Positions 8,721 through 17,779 are shown, counted from the first letter of the stretch. The stretch: DNA of 64,000 nt from Streptomyces pristinaespiralis (GCF_001278075.1 NZ_CP011340.1:620001-684000); one strand, 5' to 3'. The notes: generated from the sequence alone by a model not told the origin. Numbers and translations: made by a program.

Positions 8721-9521
8721 ATGTCCAAGCACGAGCGGTGGAGCAGATTGCTGGAGTTGCTGGCCGCCGAGGGGAAGCTGGAGGTCGAGGAGGCCGCGAC
8801 GACCCTCGAGGTCTCGCCCGCCACCATCAGAAGGGACCTCGACGAGCTCGCGGAGCAGCAGATGCTCGTCCGCACCCGGGGTGGCGCCGTCGCGCACGGC
8901 GTCTCCTACGAGCTTCCTCTGCGCTACAAGTCCTCCCGGCACGCCTCCGAGAAGCAGCGCATCGCCGCGGCCGTCGCCAAGCTGATCGGCGAGGGTGATG
9001 TCGTGGGCCTCAACGGGGGCACCACCACGACCGAAGTGGCGCGGGCCCTTGCGCTGCGGGCCGCCGGCGGCGGGCGGCGGGAGCTCTCCGACGTCACCGC
9101 GCCTTCGCTGACCGTCGTCACCAACGCGCTCAACATCGCCGGTGAGCTGGCCGTACGCCCCCAGATCAAGATCGTGGTCACCGGGGGTGTCGCCCGGCCC
9201 CAGACCTACGAGCTCGTCGGCCCGCTGACCGTGGGCGTACTGAACGAGGTCGTCCTGGACGTGGCGGTCCTCGGGGTCGACGGCGTCGACCCCGAGCTGG
9301 GACTGATGACGCATCAGGAGGACGAGGCGAGCATCAGCCGGCTGTTCGCCGAGCGGGCGCGACGGGTCATCGTGGTGACCGACTCCTCGAAGATGGGCCG
9401 GCGTGCCTTCGCCAGGATCTGCGGCCTGGACCGCGTCGATGTACTGGTGACCGATTCCGCGCTCCCCTCCGAGACGGCGGCCCGGCTCAGTGAGGCGGGC
9501 ATCAAGGTCCACGCCGTCTGA
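8721..9521 (+). CDS. DeoR/GlpR-family transcriptional regulator
   Basis: A 266-residue repressor. The N-terminal winged helix runs from SKHERWSRLLELLAAEGKLE through VSPATIRRDLDELAEQQ, the diagnostic DeoR recognition helix. The C-terminal DeoRC domain includes VGLNGGTTTTEVA (sugar-phosphate loop) and VVTDSSKMG. The ATG at 8721 follows GGAGGA; the in-frame codon 39 bases upstream is less likely. Family members sense phosphorylated sugars, which fits control of the adjoining aldolase/isomerase operon. Confidence 0.9.
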   Translation: MSKHERWSRLLELLAAEGKLEVEEAATTLEVSPATIRRDLDELAEQQMLVRTRGGAVAHGVSYELPLRYKSSRHASEKQRIAAAVAKLIGEGDVVGLNGGTTTTEVARALALRAAGGGRRELSDVTAPSLTVVTNALNIAGELAVRPQIKIVVTGGVARPQTYELVGPLTVGVLNEVVLDVAVLGVDGVDPELGLMTHQEDEASISRLFAERARRVIVVTDSSKMGRRAFARICGLDRVDVLVTDSALPSETAARLSEAGIKVHAV

Positions 9522-9529
9522 CCACGCGG

Positions 9530-9566
9530 TCCCCGGGCCCGTGCGGTCGCACGGCGGACCCGGGGA
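9530..9566. terminator. Hairpin between convergent deoR-type gene and NEW3-protein gene
   Basis: TCCCCGGGCCCGTGC pairs with GCACGGCGGACCCGGGGA across GGTC with a small bulge. It lies directly after the regulator stop, between convergent genes, and may serve both. Confidence 0.5.
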
Positions 9567-9583
9567 TGTCACGCGCTGAGCGC

Positions 9584-10579
9584 TCAGGGAGCGATGGCCA
9601 TGTCGAAGACGTGGATGTTGCCGTTGCCCGGCAGGACCACGAAGTCGACCTCCTTGGCCGCGTCGAGCGGGATCGAGTGGGCGAAGATGCGGTAGGCGAT
9701 GCCCGCGTTCCCGTATCCGTTCTGCCGGTTGCGGCCGTCAGAGGACGCGACCAGCGTCGCACCGTGGGCGTTCGCCGGGTCGAAGGACCAGTTGGGGAAG
9801 CCGAACGAGCCGGTGCCGGTGGTGCCGTCCTTGTAGTAGACGGTGGCCGTTCCGGTCGCGCCGCTGCCGACGCCGGAGCCGAGGAAGACCAGCTTGCCGC
9901 CCCGGCCGTTCAGCGTGACGGCCTGGCCGGCGCTCGAGACGTTGCCCTTGGTCCCGGCGGCCGCCTCGGGCCAGGTCAGTTCCGCGCCCAGCGCCCGTAC
10001 GGTCGCGCCGGGGGTCAGGCCGACGTCGGCGAGCTTCTGGGCGGAGAAGCTGTTGCCCCCACCGTCGTAGTTGCCGGGGGTGGGGTCGGACTCGTCGGTG
10101 ACGCCGACGTTGTTGTAGGCGTCCGCGAGGTCCGCCAGCGGTGTGCCGCTGCGCTGGGAGCGGGTGGCCGTCGCCGTTCCGGCTCCGTCCCCGCCCTTGT
10201 AGGTCGCCGTGGCGGTGAAGGTCCGTACGGTGAATCCGGCCCGCGGCTCCGGCACCTGGATGCGGAACTCGGCGGCGGCCGTGGCGCCGGCGGCGAAGGT
10301 GCCGTCCACGCTGCGGACCGACGGCTGTACGGCCCAGCCCACCGGCCCGGCGAACGACACCTCCAGGGACCGCATGCGGTCGGGTCCGGCGTTCTTGACG
10401 GTCACCTTCACCGTCGATATGGCCGGGCCCGCGAGGTCCACGGGCGCTATCGTCACCTCGGTCCGTGCGGGAGCCGGCGCGGGCTCCGGTTCGGCGGCGA
10501 CCGCGGCGGGGGCGGGAACGAGCAGCACCGCCGCCACCGCCATGGCTCTGAGGGTTCCGATCCGTCCGGCTGATCTCAC
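9584..10579 (-). CDS. Secreted NEW3-domain protein
   Basis: A 331-residue exported protein with a Sec-type signal peptide ending near AVAAEPEP. Residues about 40-130 form a NEW3 domain (bacterial Ig-like, often attached to alpha-galactosidases and related glycosidases). The C-terminal half contains YNNVGVTDESDPTPGNYDGG, which I recall from the sugar-binding accessory region of actinobacterial glycosidases. No catalytic domain is evident, so a glycan-binding role is likely. The GTG start follows AAGGAG. It lies 37 bp downstream of the GH109-type gene and is probably co-transcribed. Confidence 0.75.
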   Translation of the reverse strand: MRSAGRIGTLRAMAVAAVLLVPAPAAVAAEPEPAPAPARTEVTIAPVDLAGPAISTVKVTVKNAGPDRMRSLEVSFAGPVGWAVQPSVRSVDGTFAAGATAAAEFRIQVPEPRAGFTVRTFTATATYKGGDGAGTATATRSQRSGTPLADLADAYNNVGVTDESDPTPGNYDGGGNSFSAQKLADVGLTPGATVRALGAELTWPEAAAGTKGNVSSAGQAVTLNGRGGKLVFLGSGVGSGATGTATVYYKDGTTGTGSFGFPNWSFDPANAHGATLVASSDGRNRQNGYGNAGIAYRIFAHSIPLDAAKEVDFVVLPGNGNIHVFDMAIAP

Positions 10580-10616
10580 TGTCTGCTCCTTCTGTCGGTC
10601 GGCCCGAGTGGTGAAC

Positions 10617-12053
10617 TCAGGCGACGGGGGGCATCTCTGAGGTACGGGAGTCGAGGCCCATGCGCAGATTCACCCAGGAGCCCCGGGTGAAGTCGGGGAC
10701 CTCGACCGGACGGCCGCCGGCCGCGAGGGACTTGACGCTGAGCGGTACCGGCGCGCACCAGGCGGCGGAGTCGTAGACGTCGATGTCGGGGACCAGTCCG
10801 GCCCGCATCAGCTGGACGGTGCGCCACTGCAGGACGTAGTCCATGCCGCCGTGGCCGCCGTTGTTCGCGGCGTCGTCGCCGATCTTCTTCCAGAGCCAGT
10901 GGTCGAACTCCTTGCGGTAGGTGTCGAAGTCGCGCCAGGAGTGCCCGCCGTGGTCGGGCTCGACGTAGATGCGTCCGCCGGTGGTCGAGGTGCCCGCGTA
11001 GTCCTCGAAGATGCCCCGGCTGCCGGCGAGGGAGTTGATGCGGCTGTACGGCCGGGGTGAGCTGACGTCGTGCTCGGCCCTGATGACCCGGCCCTTGGCC
11101 GTGTCGATCAGGCAGGTGACCAGGTCGCCGTTGATGTAGGTCTCCTGCCACGACGGGTGCGAGCGCGGGACGAAGCGCTCGCGGTAGTCGGCGAGTCCCT
11201 TGGGTTCGGTCGCGGTCGCGCGCAGCACCGTCATCCGGTCCCCGCGGTTGATGTCCATGGCCGCGGCGATCGGTGCCAGACCGTGCATCGCGTAGAAGGA
11301 GGCGGTGCTGCGGGTGTGCCACAGGCGGCGCCAGGCGTCGGTGTAGTAGGTGTCGGAGAACAGCAGGGCCCGCAGGTCGTGCAGGTAGCCGCCGTGCCCG
11401 TTGGTGACGTCGCCGAAGAGCCCTTCGTGCGCCATCTTCAGCATGGCGAGTTCGTTGCGCCCGTAGCTGCAGTTCTCGGAGAGGATCAGGTGCCTGCGGG
11501 TCCGTTCCGAGGTGTCGACGAGGTCCCAGAGCTCGTCGAGTCCGGTGGCGATGGGCAGTTCGACGATGACGTGCTTGCCGGCCAGCAGCGCGGCCCTGCC
11601 CTGCGGGTAGTGGAACTCCCAGGGTGTGGCGATGTAGACGAGGTCGATGTCGTCGCGCTCCAGCATCCGGGCGTAGGACTCGTCCGAGCCGCCGTACTCG
11701 GCGGGGCGCGGCCTGCCCGTGGCGACGAGGCGGTCGGCGGTGCGCTTCGCGCGCTCGGCGCGGATGTCGCAGACGGCGGTGACGGTGCAGCCGGGTACGA
11801 CGGACCAGCCCTCGCTCATCCCGTGGCCCCGGTTGCCGAGTCCGATCACTCCCACACGGACGGTCCGGTGGGGCTCGAAGGCGACGTCGATCATCGACTT
11901 CTGGCCCGGCCTGCGCCGCGGTGCCGGGTCGACGGCGGTGGCGGAGTCGGTGGCGGGGGCGGCCTGTGCGGAGCCGACGCCTGCCGCGAGTGCGCCGGTG
12001 GCGAGGGCTCCTCCCAGGAGCAAGCGGCGTGAGACTGCGGGAATTTCGGGCAT
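10617..12053 (-). CDS. Secreted Gfo/Idh/MocA enzyme, GH109-type (NAD-dependent glycosidase-like)
   Basis: A 478-residue protein with a TAT-type signal (VSRRLLLGGALATGALAAG), then a Rossmann domain with VGVIGLGNRGHG binding NAD. Family-specific stretches such as GKHVIVELP, ENCSYGRNELAMLKM and GGYLHDLR match my memory of glycoside hydrolase family 109, whose alpha-N-acetylgalactosaminidases use bound NAD and a transient 3-keto sugar. The ATG at 12053 with GAGGAG upstream was preferred over longer in-frame starts. It forms an operon with the NEW3 protein and is divergent from the 997-residue fusion. Substrate is inferred, not shown. Confidence 0.75.
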   Translation of the reverse strand: MPEIPAVSRRLLLGGALATGALAAGVGSAQAAPATDSATAVDPAPRRRPGQKSMIDVAFEPHRTVRVGVIGLGNRGHGMSEGWSVVPGCTVTAVCDIRAERAKRTADRLVATGRPRPAEYGGSDESYARMLERDDIDLVYIATPWEFHYPQGRAALLAGKHVIVELPIATGLDELWDLVDTSERTRRHLILSENCSYGRNELAMLKMAHEGLFGDVTNGHGGYLHDLRALLFSDTYYTDAWRRLWHTRSTASFYAMHGLAPIAAAMDINRGDRMTVLRATATEPKGLADYRERFVPRSHPSWQETYINGDLVTCLIDTAKGRVIRAEHDVSSPRPYSRINSLAGSRGIFEDYAGTSTTGGRIYVEPDHGGHSWRDFDTYRKEFDHWLWKKIGDDAANNGGHGGMDYVLQWRTVQLMRAGLVPDIDVYDSAAWCAPVPLSVKSLAAGGRPVEVPDFTRGSWVNLRMGLDSRTSEMPPVA

Positions 12054-12469
12054 ATGGAACGCTCCTCGGTCCGCGATCGGCATCACTGGCGGGGAAGACT
12101 CTGGCGGGATCGTCACGCGGGTGTCAATGGATGCTCGTAAGTACGCCGTTACGAACAAGAACAAGCACCGAACCGCCGCTGGCGCAAGAAGTGACAACCC
12201 GTCAACTTTGTTCGCCCACACCCCGAAGTCGAGCCGCCATGCCGTCACTTCACCTCTGTGGCGGCAAAGTTTGTTCTCAGTGATGACGAAGTATGGACAG
12301 CGTCAGCAAAAGGCTCCTAGGGTTTGCGGCGCACTCCTGTGTGAGCCTTCGCTCACCGCACTGCGTTCCCTCGAACCTCCGGATCGGCAGCGGCCGATCG
12401 CGGCCCCGCGTTGTGGTCCACGTTCACCACCGTTACGTGCTCCCGCCGCCAGGGAGCCCGGGAGGATGC
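12054..12469. promoter_or_regulatory. Divergent promoter region with repeated TTGTTC elements
   Basis: A 416-bp region between the GH109-type gene and the secreted fusion gene. TTGTTC-containing elements appear at 12152-12164 (minus strand, tandem GAACAAGAACAA on the plus strand), 12204-12215 (AACTTTGTTCGC) and 12266-12278 (AAAGTTTGTTCTC). This local stretch is less GC-rich than its surroundings. TTTGTTC-like half-sites are known for some DeoR-family operators, so the regulator at 8721 is a candidate binder. Confidence 0.4.
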
Positions 12470-15463
12470 ATGAATCCACGGTTGCGCCAACGACTTCGCA
12501 GACGGACGACCGGCCTGGTCGCCGCCTCCTTCCTGGCCGGCTGCCTCATATCGCCGCCCGCCTCGGCAGCGGCCGGCGCCGCGGAGGACCTGCCCCCGCA
12601 GGAACCCGGCGTCACACTGCGCGTATTCGACATACAGCTCCCCATGAGCAAGATCTGCTCCATCAAGCCGGGACAGACGCCGAACGTCGACAAGCTGATG
12701 CCCACGATCGACTGGAGTTCCACCGACGACTTCGGCGTCGGCGACAACTTCGTCTCCCAGGTGATCGGCAACATCGACGTCCCCCAGGACGGCTCCTACA
12801 CCTTCCGGCTGACCAGCGACGACGGCTCACGGCTGCTGATCGACGAGCGGCCGGTCATCGACCACGACGGCCTGCACGGCGCCGAACCCAAGGACGGGAC
12901 GGTCACGCTGACAGCGGGTCACCACGCCCTGCGTATCGACCACTTCGACCGTACCGGCGGCCAGCAGGTCACGCTCGCCTGGCGTCCCCCGGGCGCCTCC
13001 GACTTCTCCGTCGTGCCGAACTCGGTCCTGAGCACCGACGCCGGTGTCGTACGTGTGACCGCGCCGGGCCGCAAGGAGTGCGAGAGCGGGACCGACTCGC
13101 CCGGCGACGGCCTGCCGCTGACCGGGGTCCACCCCGGCTACGACCTGACCGACCTCCGGCCGGCCGGCTTCGAGCCGCAGATCACCGGCATGGACTGGCT
13201 GCCCGACGGCCGGCTCGCCGTCACCACGTGGGGCGGCACCGACAACACCGCCGGCGAGGTCTACCTCCTCGGCAACGTCACCCATGACACCGGGCCCGAC
13301 AAGGTGACCGTCAAGAAGGTCGCGAGCGGCCTCAAGGAACCGATGGGCATCAAGGCCGTCGACGGCAAGATCTACGTGTCGCAGAAGCACGAACTGACCG
13401 AGCTCAGCGACGTCGACGGGGACGACGTCATCGACGAACGGCGCACAGTGGCGACCTGGCCCTTCGGCGGGAACTTCCACGAGTTCGCCTTCGGCCTGCT
13501 GTACCGCAAGGGGTTCTTCTACCTCAACCTGTCCGTGGCCATCAACTACGGCGGTGCGACGACCGATCCGCAGCCCGCGCGCAACCGCGGCACCACGGTC
13601 AAGGTGAACGCGAAGACCGGCGAGGTGTCGTACGTCGCCGGCGGTCTGCGCACCCCGAACGGCATCGGCTGGGGCCCGGGCGGCGACATCTTCGTGACGG
13701 ACAACCAGGGCGGCTGGCTGCCGGCCTCCAAGCTCGTGCGGATCAAGCAGGACCGCTTCTTCAACCACTTCACGAACCCGGACGGCCCCTTCGACGCCAA
13801 CCCGGTGAGCAAGCCCGTGCTGTGGCTGCCGCAGAACGAGATCGCGAACTCCCCCAGCACACCGCTCCACCTCACGACAGGCCCCTACGCGGGGCAGTTG
13901 TTGTTCGGCGACGTGACCTACGGCGGTCTCCAGCGCGCCTATCTGGAGAAGGTGAAGGGCCAGGACCAGGGCGCCGTGTTCCGGCACACCCAGGGACTCG
14001 AGGCGGGCGTCAACCGCATCAGCCAGGGCCCGGACGGCGCCATCTACGCCGGCGGTCTGGGCGCGGGCGGCAACTGGGGCCAGGAGGGCAAGCTCACCCA
14101 CGGCCTGCAGAAGCTGACACCGAACGGCGACGACGTCTTCGACATCCTGGCCATGCGCGCCAAACGGAACGGCTTCGAGCTGGAGTACACCCAGCCGCTG
14201 TCCCAGGCGACGGCCGACAAGCTGGCCGCCGGCTACCAGGTCGAGCAGTGGCGGTACGTCCCCACACCCCAGTACGGCGGCCCGAAGGTGGACGAGGAGA
14301 AGTTGGCCGTGCAGTCGGCCGCACTGTCCGCCGACCGCAAGAAGGTCACCCTCGTCATCCCCGGCCTCAAGCCCGACCGGGTGGTCCATGTGCGCTCACC
14401 CCGTCCGTTCAGTTCCGCGAGCGGCGAGGCGCTGTGGAGCACGGAGGCCTGGTACACACTGAATGCCATGCCCGGCAGACAACCTGAGGTCACCCTCTAC
14501 GAGGCCGAGGAGGCGCGGCTCGCGGGCGGCGCCGGCACGGACACCGAGCACGCCGGTCACTCCGGCAGCGGCTTCGTCGACGGATACGGCACCGAAGGCG
14601 CCTCGACCACCTTCGACGTGAACGTCGAGGAGGCCGGCACGTACGACGTCGGTCTGCGTTACGCCAACGGGCCGCATCCCTTCACCGGCACCAAGACGGT
14701 GAGCGTGTACGTGAACGGCACGAGGACCGGACAGACGCAGCTGCTCAGCACGGGCGAGTGGAACAAGTGGTCCACCCGGACCGAACAGCTTCCGCTGCGC
14801 GCCGGCGCCAACACCATCAGCTACCGGTACGACAGCGGCGACACCGGGCACGTCAACCTGGACATGATCACCGTCCATCCCCATGGAAGCCGTGTGGTCC
14901 TGTTCGACGGGGCGGACCGGTCGGCCTGGCAGCAGACCGACGGGCGCACCGCGCAATGGCCGCTGACGGACGGCGCGATGGAGGTCTGCTGCGGCGACAT
15001 CCGCACCAAGCAGGCGTTCGGTGACTTCAAACTGCACACCGAGTTCTGGCTGCCGGTGCTCCCGCCGGACGTGACGGGGCAGGACCGGGCCAACAGCGGC
15101 GTGTACCTCCAGGACCGCTACGAGATCCAGGTGCTCGACTCCTACGGCGCGCCCCCCGCCGTCGACGGGGCGGCCGCGATCTACCAGCGCAAGGCGGCGG
15201 ACGTCAACGCGGCTAAGCCGCCGGGCACATGGCAGACGTACGACATCACCTTCCGGGCGGCGCGTTTCGACGAGGCCGGCAGGAAGACGCAGGACGCCCG
15301 CGTGACCGTCGTGTGGAACGGCGTCACGGTCCATGACGACGTGGCCGTGGCGGGCCCGACCGGGGCGGGAGCACCGGAGGGGCCGACGGCGGGCCCGATC
15401 CGTCTCCAGGACCACGGGAGCAAGGTCCGGTACCGCAACATCTGGATCGAGCCCCTGTCGTAG
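12470..15463 (+). CDS. Secreted fusion: PA14, beta-propeller, CBM6/35-like and DUF1080 domains
   Basis: A 997-residue exported protein. Residues 1-35 are the signal. About 43-177 is PA14-like (DGSYTFRLTSDDGSRLLID). About 220-653 resembles a glucose/sorbosone dehydrogenase-type propeller (GLKEPMGIK, GGLRTPNGIGWGPGG). About 672-803 is a CBM6/35-like module (EAEEARLAGG, GTYDVGLRYANG). About 808-996 is DUF1080, now linked to 3-keto-disaccharide hydrolysis (VVLFDGADRSAWQ, NSGVYLQDRYEIQVLDSYG). The ATG at 12470 follows GGGAGG and begins the signal peptide. The gene is divergent from the NAD-dependent GH109-type enzyme, suggesting joint extracellular glycoside breakdown. Confidence 0.8.
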   Translation: MNPRLRQRLRRRTTGLVAASFLAGCLISPPASAAAGAAEDLPPQEPGVTLRVFDIQLPMSKICSIKPGQTPNVDKLMPTIDWSSTDDFGVGDNFVSQVIGNIDVPQDGSYTFRLTSDDGSRLLIDERPVIDHDGLHGAEPKDGTVTLTAGHHALRIDHFDRTGGQQVTLAWRPPGASDFSVVPNSVLSTDAGVVRVTAPGRKECESGTDSPGDGLPLTGVHPGYDLTDLRPAGFEPQITGMDWLPDGRLAVTTWGGTDNTAGEVYLLGNVTHDTGPDKVTVKKVASGLKEPMGIKAVDGKIYVSQKHELTELSDVDGDDVIDERRTVATWPFGGNFHEFAFGLLYRKGFFYLNLSVAINYGGATTDPQPARNRGTTVKVNAKTGEVSYVAGGLRTPNGIGWGPGGDIFVTDNQGGWLPASKLVRIKQDRFFNHFTNPDGPFDANPVSKPVLWLPQNEIANSPSTPLHLTTGPYAGQLLFGDVTYGGLQRAYLEKVKGQDQGAVFRHTQGLEAGVNRISQGPDGAIYAGGLGAGGNWGQEGKLTHGLQKLTPNGDDVFDILAMRAKRNGFELEYTQPLSQATADKLAAGYQVEQWRYVPTPQYGGPKVDEEKLAVQSAALSADRKKVTLVIPGLKPDRVVHVRSPRPFSSASGEALWSTEAWYTLNAMPGRQPEVTLYEAEEARLAGGAGTDTEHAGHSGSGFVDGYGTEGASTTFDVNVEEAGTYDVGLRYANGPHPFTGTKTVSVYVNGTRTGQTQLLSTGEWNKWSTRTEQLPLRAGANTISYRYDSGDTGHVNLDMITVHPHGSRVVLFDGADRSAWQQTDGRTAQWPLTDGAMEVCCGDIRTKQAFGDFKLHTEFWLPVLPPDVTGQDRANSGVYLQDRYEIQVLDSYGAPPAVDGAAAIYQRKAADVNAAKPPGTWQTYDITFRAARFDEAGRKTQDARVTVVWNGVTVHDDVAVAGPTGAGAPEGPTAGPIRLQDHGSKVRYRNIWIEPLS

Positions 15464-15478
15464 GACGCGGAGGTGAGG

Positions 15479-15513
15479 GCGGCGGCCGTCCCGGGTTCCG
15501 GGACGGCCGCCGC
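15479..15513. terminator. Strong bidirectional hairpin
   Basis: A perfect 16-bp stem (15479-15494 with 15498-15513) around a GTT loop, between convergent genes ending at 15463 and 15554. Confidence 0.8.
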
Positions 15514-15553
15514 ATCCGTCGTCACGGCGCCGGCCTGATGCACGGACGCCCCG

Positions 15554-16831
15554 CTACGACGTCCTGATGCCGAGCCACTGCCCGGCCGCGCCCAGCAGCG
15601 CCCGGACGCCGAGTTCGATGGTCGGGTCCTGGAGGGGCGCGTACTGCGGTGAGTGGTTGTAGGCCACCCCGGGCGGCAGCCCTCCGCCGACGAGGGAAGC
15701 GGGGTCCGGGTCGGGGAACAGTCCCGGGTCCGCTCCGCCGAAGTGCCAGAACACCGAAGGCACCCCCATGGCCGAGCCGAACGCGCCGAAGTCCTCGCTG
15801 CCCATGATCGGCTGAGGCAGCGTCCAGACCTGCTCCTTCCCGAGCACCGATCCGAGTCCCGCGACCGCCGTGGCGGTGGCGTCCGGGTCGTTGAGGGTGA
15901 GCGGGAAGCTGTTGAGGGAGGTGAACTCGGGCTCCTTCGGCGTGTCGGCCGCGAGGGCCTCCGCCCGTACGATCCGCTCGACGGCCGCGAGTACCCGGGT
16001 GCGGACGGCGGGGTCGGAACTGCGGATGTTGATCTTCATTTCCGCGGTGTCCGGGATGATGTTCTCCTTGGTCCCGCTGTGCAGGGACCCCACGGTGACG
16101 ACGGCGGCCTGGTTCGCCCCCACTTCGCGGGAGACCACCGTCTGGAGACGCATCACGACCGCCGCGGCCATCACGACCGGATCGACGGTGTTCTCCGGTG
16201 CCGACCCGTGGCCGCCCCGGCCGAAGAGCCGTACGGCGAAGCTGTCGGAGGCGCTCATGACCGCGCCCGGTCTGGTCGCGGCGGTTCCGGCGGGAATGGG
16301 CCCGACGTGCTGTGCGAGGCACACGTCCGGGCGCGGGAAGCGTTCCGCGAACCCGTCGTCGATCATGGCCTGCGCCCCGCTGACCTCCTCGGCCGGCTGG
16401 AAGACGGCGACGACGGTGCCCCGCCAGGCGTCCCGGTCGGCGGCCAGCAGAGCCGTCGCGCCGAGCAGACAGGTGACGTGCATGTCGTGCCCGCAGGCGT
16501 GCATGACGGGCACTTCGTTGCCGTCGGCGTCGACCCCGGTGCGCGTGGAGGCGTAGGGCAGGCCCGTCGCCTCCAGCACGGGCAGGCCGTCCATGTCCGC
16601 CCGGAGCAGGACGACGGGCCCGTCCGACACTCTGAGCACGCCGACCACGCCGGTACCGCCGACGCCCTCCGTCACGTCCCAGCCCTGCTCCCGCAGCCAC
16701 CGGGCGACGATGCCCGCCGTGCGCACCTCCTGGAAGGACAGCTCAGGATGGGCGTGGAGGTCCTGGTAGAGCTCGCGCAGCGCGGGGAGTCGTGCGTCCA
16801 GTCCGGCGAAGACAGATGGTGTCCCGGTCAC
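15554..16831 (-). CDS. M20-family amidohydrolase/peptidase
   Basis: A 425-residue zinc-dependent amidohydrolase of the M20D type (N-acyl amino acid or hippurate hydrolases). Metal and catalytic residues are visible in LLRADMDGLPVLE, HACGHDMHVTCLLGA, FQPAEEVSGAQAMI and QHVGPIPAG; the dimerisation lid is in GRGGHGSAPENTVDPV. The GTG at 16831 follows GGAAAGGAC. No signal peptide is present, so it is cytoplasmic. The neighbouring alpha/beta hydrolase lies upstream on the same strand 48 bp away, so the two may be co-transcribed. Substrate unknown. Confidence 0.9.
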   Translation of the reverse strand: MTGTPSVFAGLDARLPALRELYQDLHAHPELSFQEVRTAGIVARWLREQGWDVTEGVGGTGVVGVLRVSDGPVVLLRADMDGLPVLEATGLPYASTRTGVDADGNEVPVMHACGHDMHVTCLLGATALLAADRDAWRGTVVAVFQPAEEVSGAQAMIDDGFAERFPRPDVCLAQHVGPIPAGTAATRPGAVMSASDSFAVRLFGRGGHGSAPENTVDPVVMAAAVVMRLQTVVSREVGANQAAVVTVGSLHSGTKENIIPDTAEMKINIRSSDPAVRTRVLAAVERIVRAEALAADTPKEPEFTSLNSFPLTLNDPDATATAVAGLGSVLGKEQVWTLPQPIMGSEDFGAFGSAMGVPSVFWHFGGADPGLFPDPDPASLVGGGLPPGVAYNHSPQYAPLQDPTIELGVRALLGAAGQWLGIRTS

Positions 16832-16879
16832 GGGTGCGTCCTTTCCACGGCGGGTCGTCAGACGTACGCACCCACTGTC

Positions 16880-17770
16880 TCAGCCGGCGGCGTCCTGCCG
16901 GGGTGGGGCGGGCGACTCCTTGATGAACCGGCGCAGTTCGGCGCACAGGGCCCCGGGGTTGTCGAGCTGGACGAGGGTGCGGGCGTCCGGGATCTCGACG
17001 TACTCGCCGCGTGGCAGCAGGTCCGCGAGCCGGCGGCCGGTCGCGTGCGGCATCATGCGGTCCTTCGCTCCCCACGCGACGAGCGCGGGCCCGCGGAAGC
17101 CGCGCAGGCGCTCGGCCGCCCGCAGGTAGGTGTCCTTCCGCGTGCTGTGGAGGAAGGCTGCGAAGTCCCGCCGGATCCTCTTGTCGGTGAGCAGGGGCCC
17201 GTACCAGCGGCGGACGAGCCCGTACGGGATCGGGTGCTCCGCCATGCCGCCGAGCGAGTTGGGCAGCCGGACCAGGAGAGGCACCCGGAAGGTCTGGAGC
17301 AGCAGGAAGATGCCGCCGGGGACCCGGCTCAGGACCTGAAGCATCCTGCCCTGCACGCCGGGCGGGTAGTTCTCCAGCGCCTCGCAGGAGGTGAGGACCA
17401 GCCGGTGGACGCGCTCGTCGCGTACCCCGACGAGCAGCTGGGCCGTACCGGCGTCGTTCTGGACCAGGGTGACGTCCCGCAGGTCGAGCCGTTCGAGGAA
17501 CTCGGCCAGCAGGTCCGCCACGCCCTGTGCCGACAGATCGGCGTCCGGGCGCATCGGCCGTCGGTGGCTCCCCATCGGCAGGACGGGGACCACGACCCGG
17601 AAGTCGGCGCGAAGGCCGTCCACGACGGCGTGCCACACCGACTCGTCGAAGCCCAGTCCGTGCAGCAGCACCACGGTCTCGCCGCTTCCGCCGGTGTCCG
17701 TGTACTCGACGGTCCCGGCGCTCAGCTCGATCGCGCGCACCGGGCTCAACTCGATCTCATGCATCGGCAT
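16880..17770 (-). CDS. Alpha/beta hydrolase
   Basis: A 296-residue alpha/beta-hydrolase fold protein. The oxyanion-hole region is VVLLHGLGFDESVW. The nucleophile elbow reads LVQNDAGTAQLL, with Asp where esterases carry Ser, as in haloalkane-dehalogenase and epoxide-hydrolase relatives. A cap domain follows, and AWGAKDRMMP is the usual acid-residue strand. The conserved C-terminal histidine of the triad is not obvious, which is odd. It is divergent from a TetR gene only 40 bp away, so control by that TetR protein is likely. Confidence 0.8.
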   Translation of the reverse strand: MPMHEIELSPVRAIELSAGTVEYTDTGGSGETVVLLHGLGFDESVWHAVVDGLRADFRVVVPVLPMGSHRRPMRPDADLSAQGVADLLAEFLERLDLRDVTLVQNDAGTAQLLVGVRDERVHRLVLTSCEALENYPPGVQGRMLQVLSRVPGGIFLLLQTFRVPLLVRLPNSLGGMAEHPIPYGLVRRWYGPLLTDKRIRRDFAAFLHSTRKDTYLRAAERLRGFRGPALVAWGAKDRMMPHATGRRLADLLPRGEYVEIPDARTLVQLDNPGALCAELRRFIKESPAPPRQDAAG

Positions 17771-17779
17771 CCCCTATTG

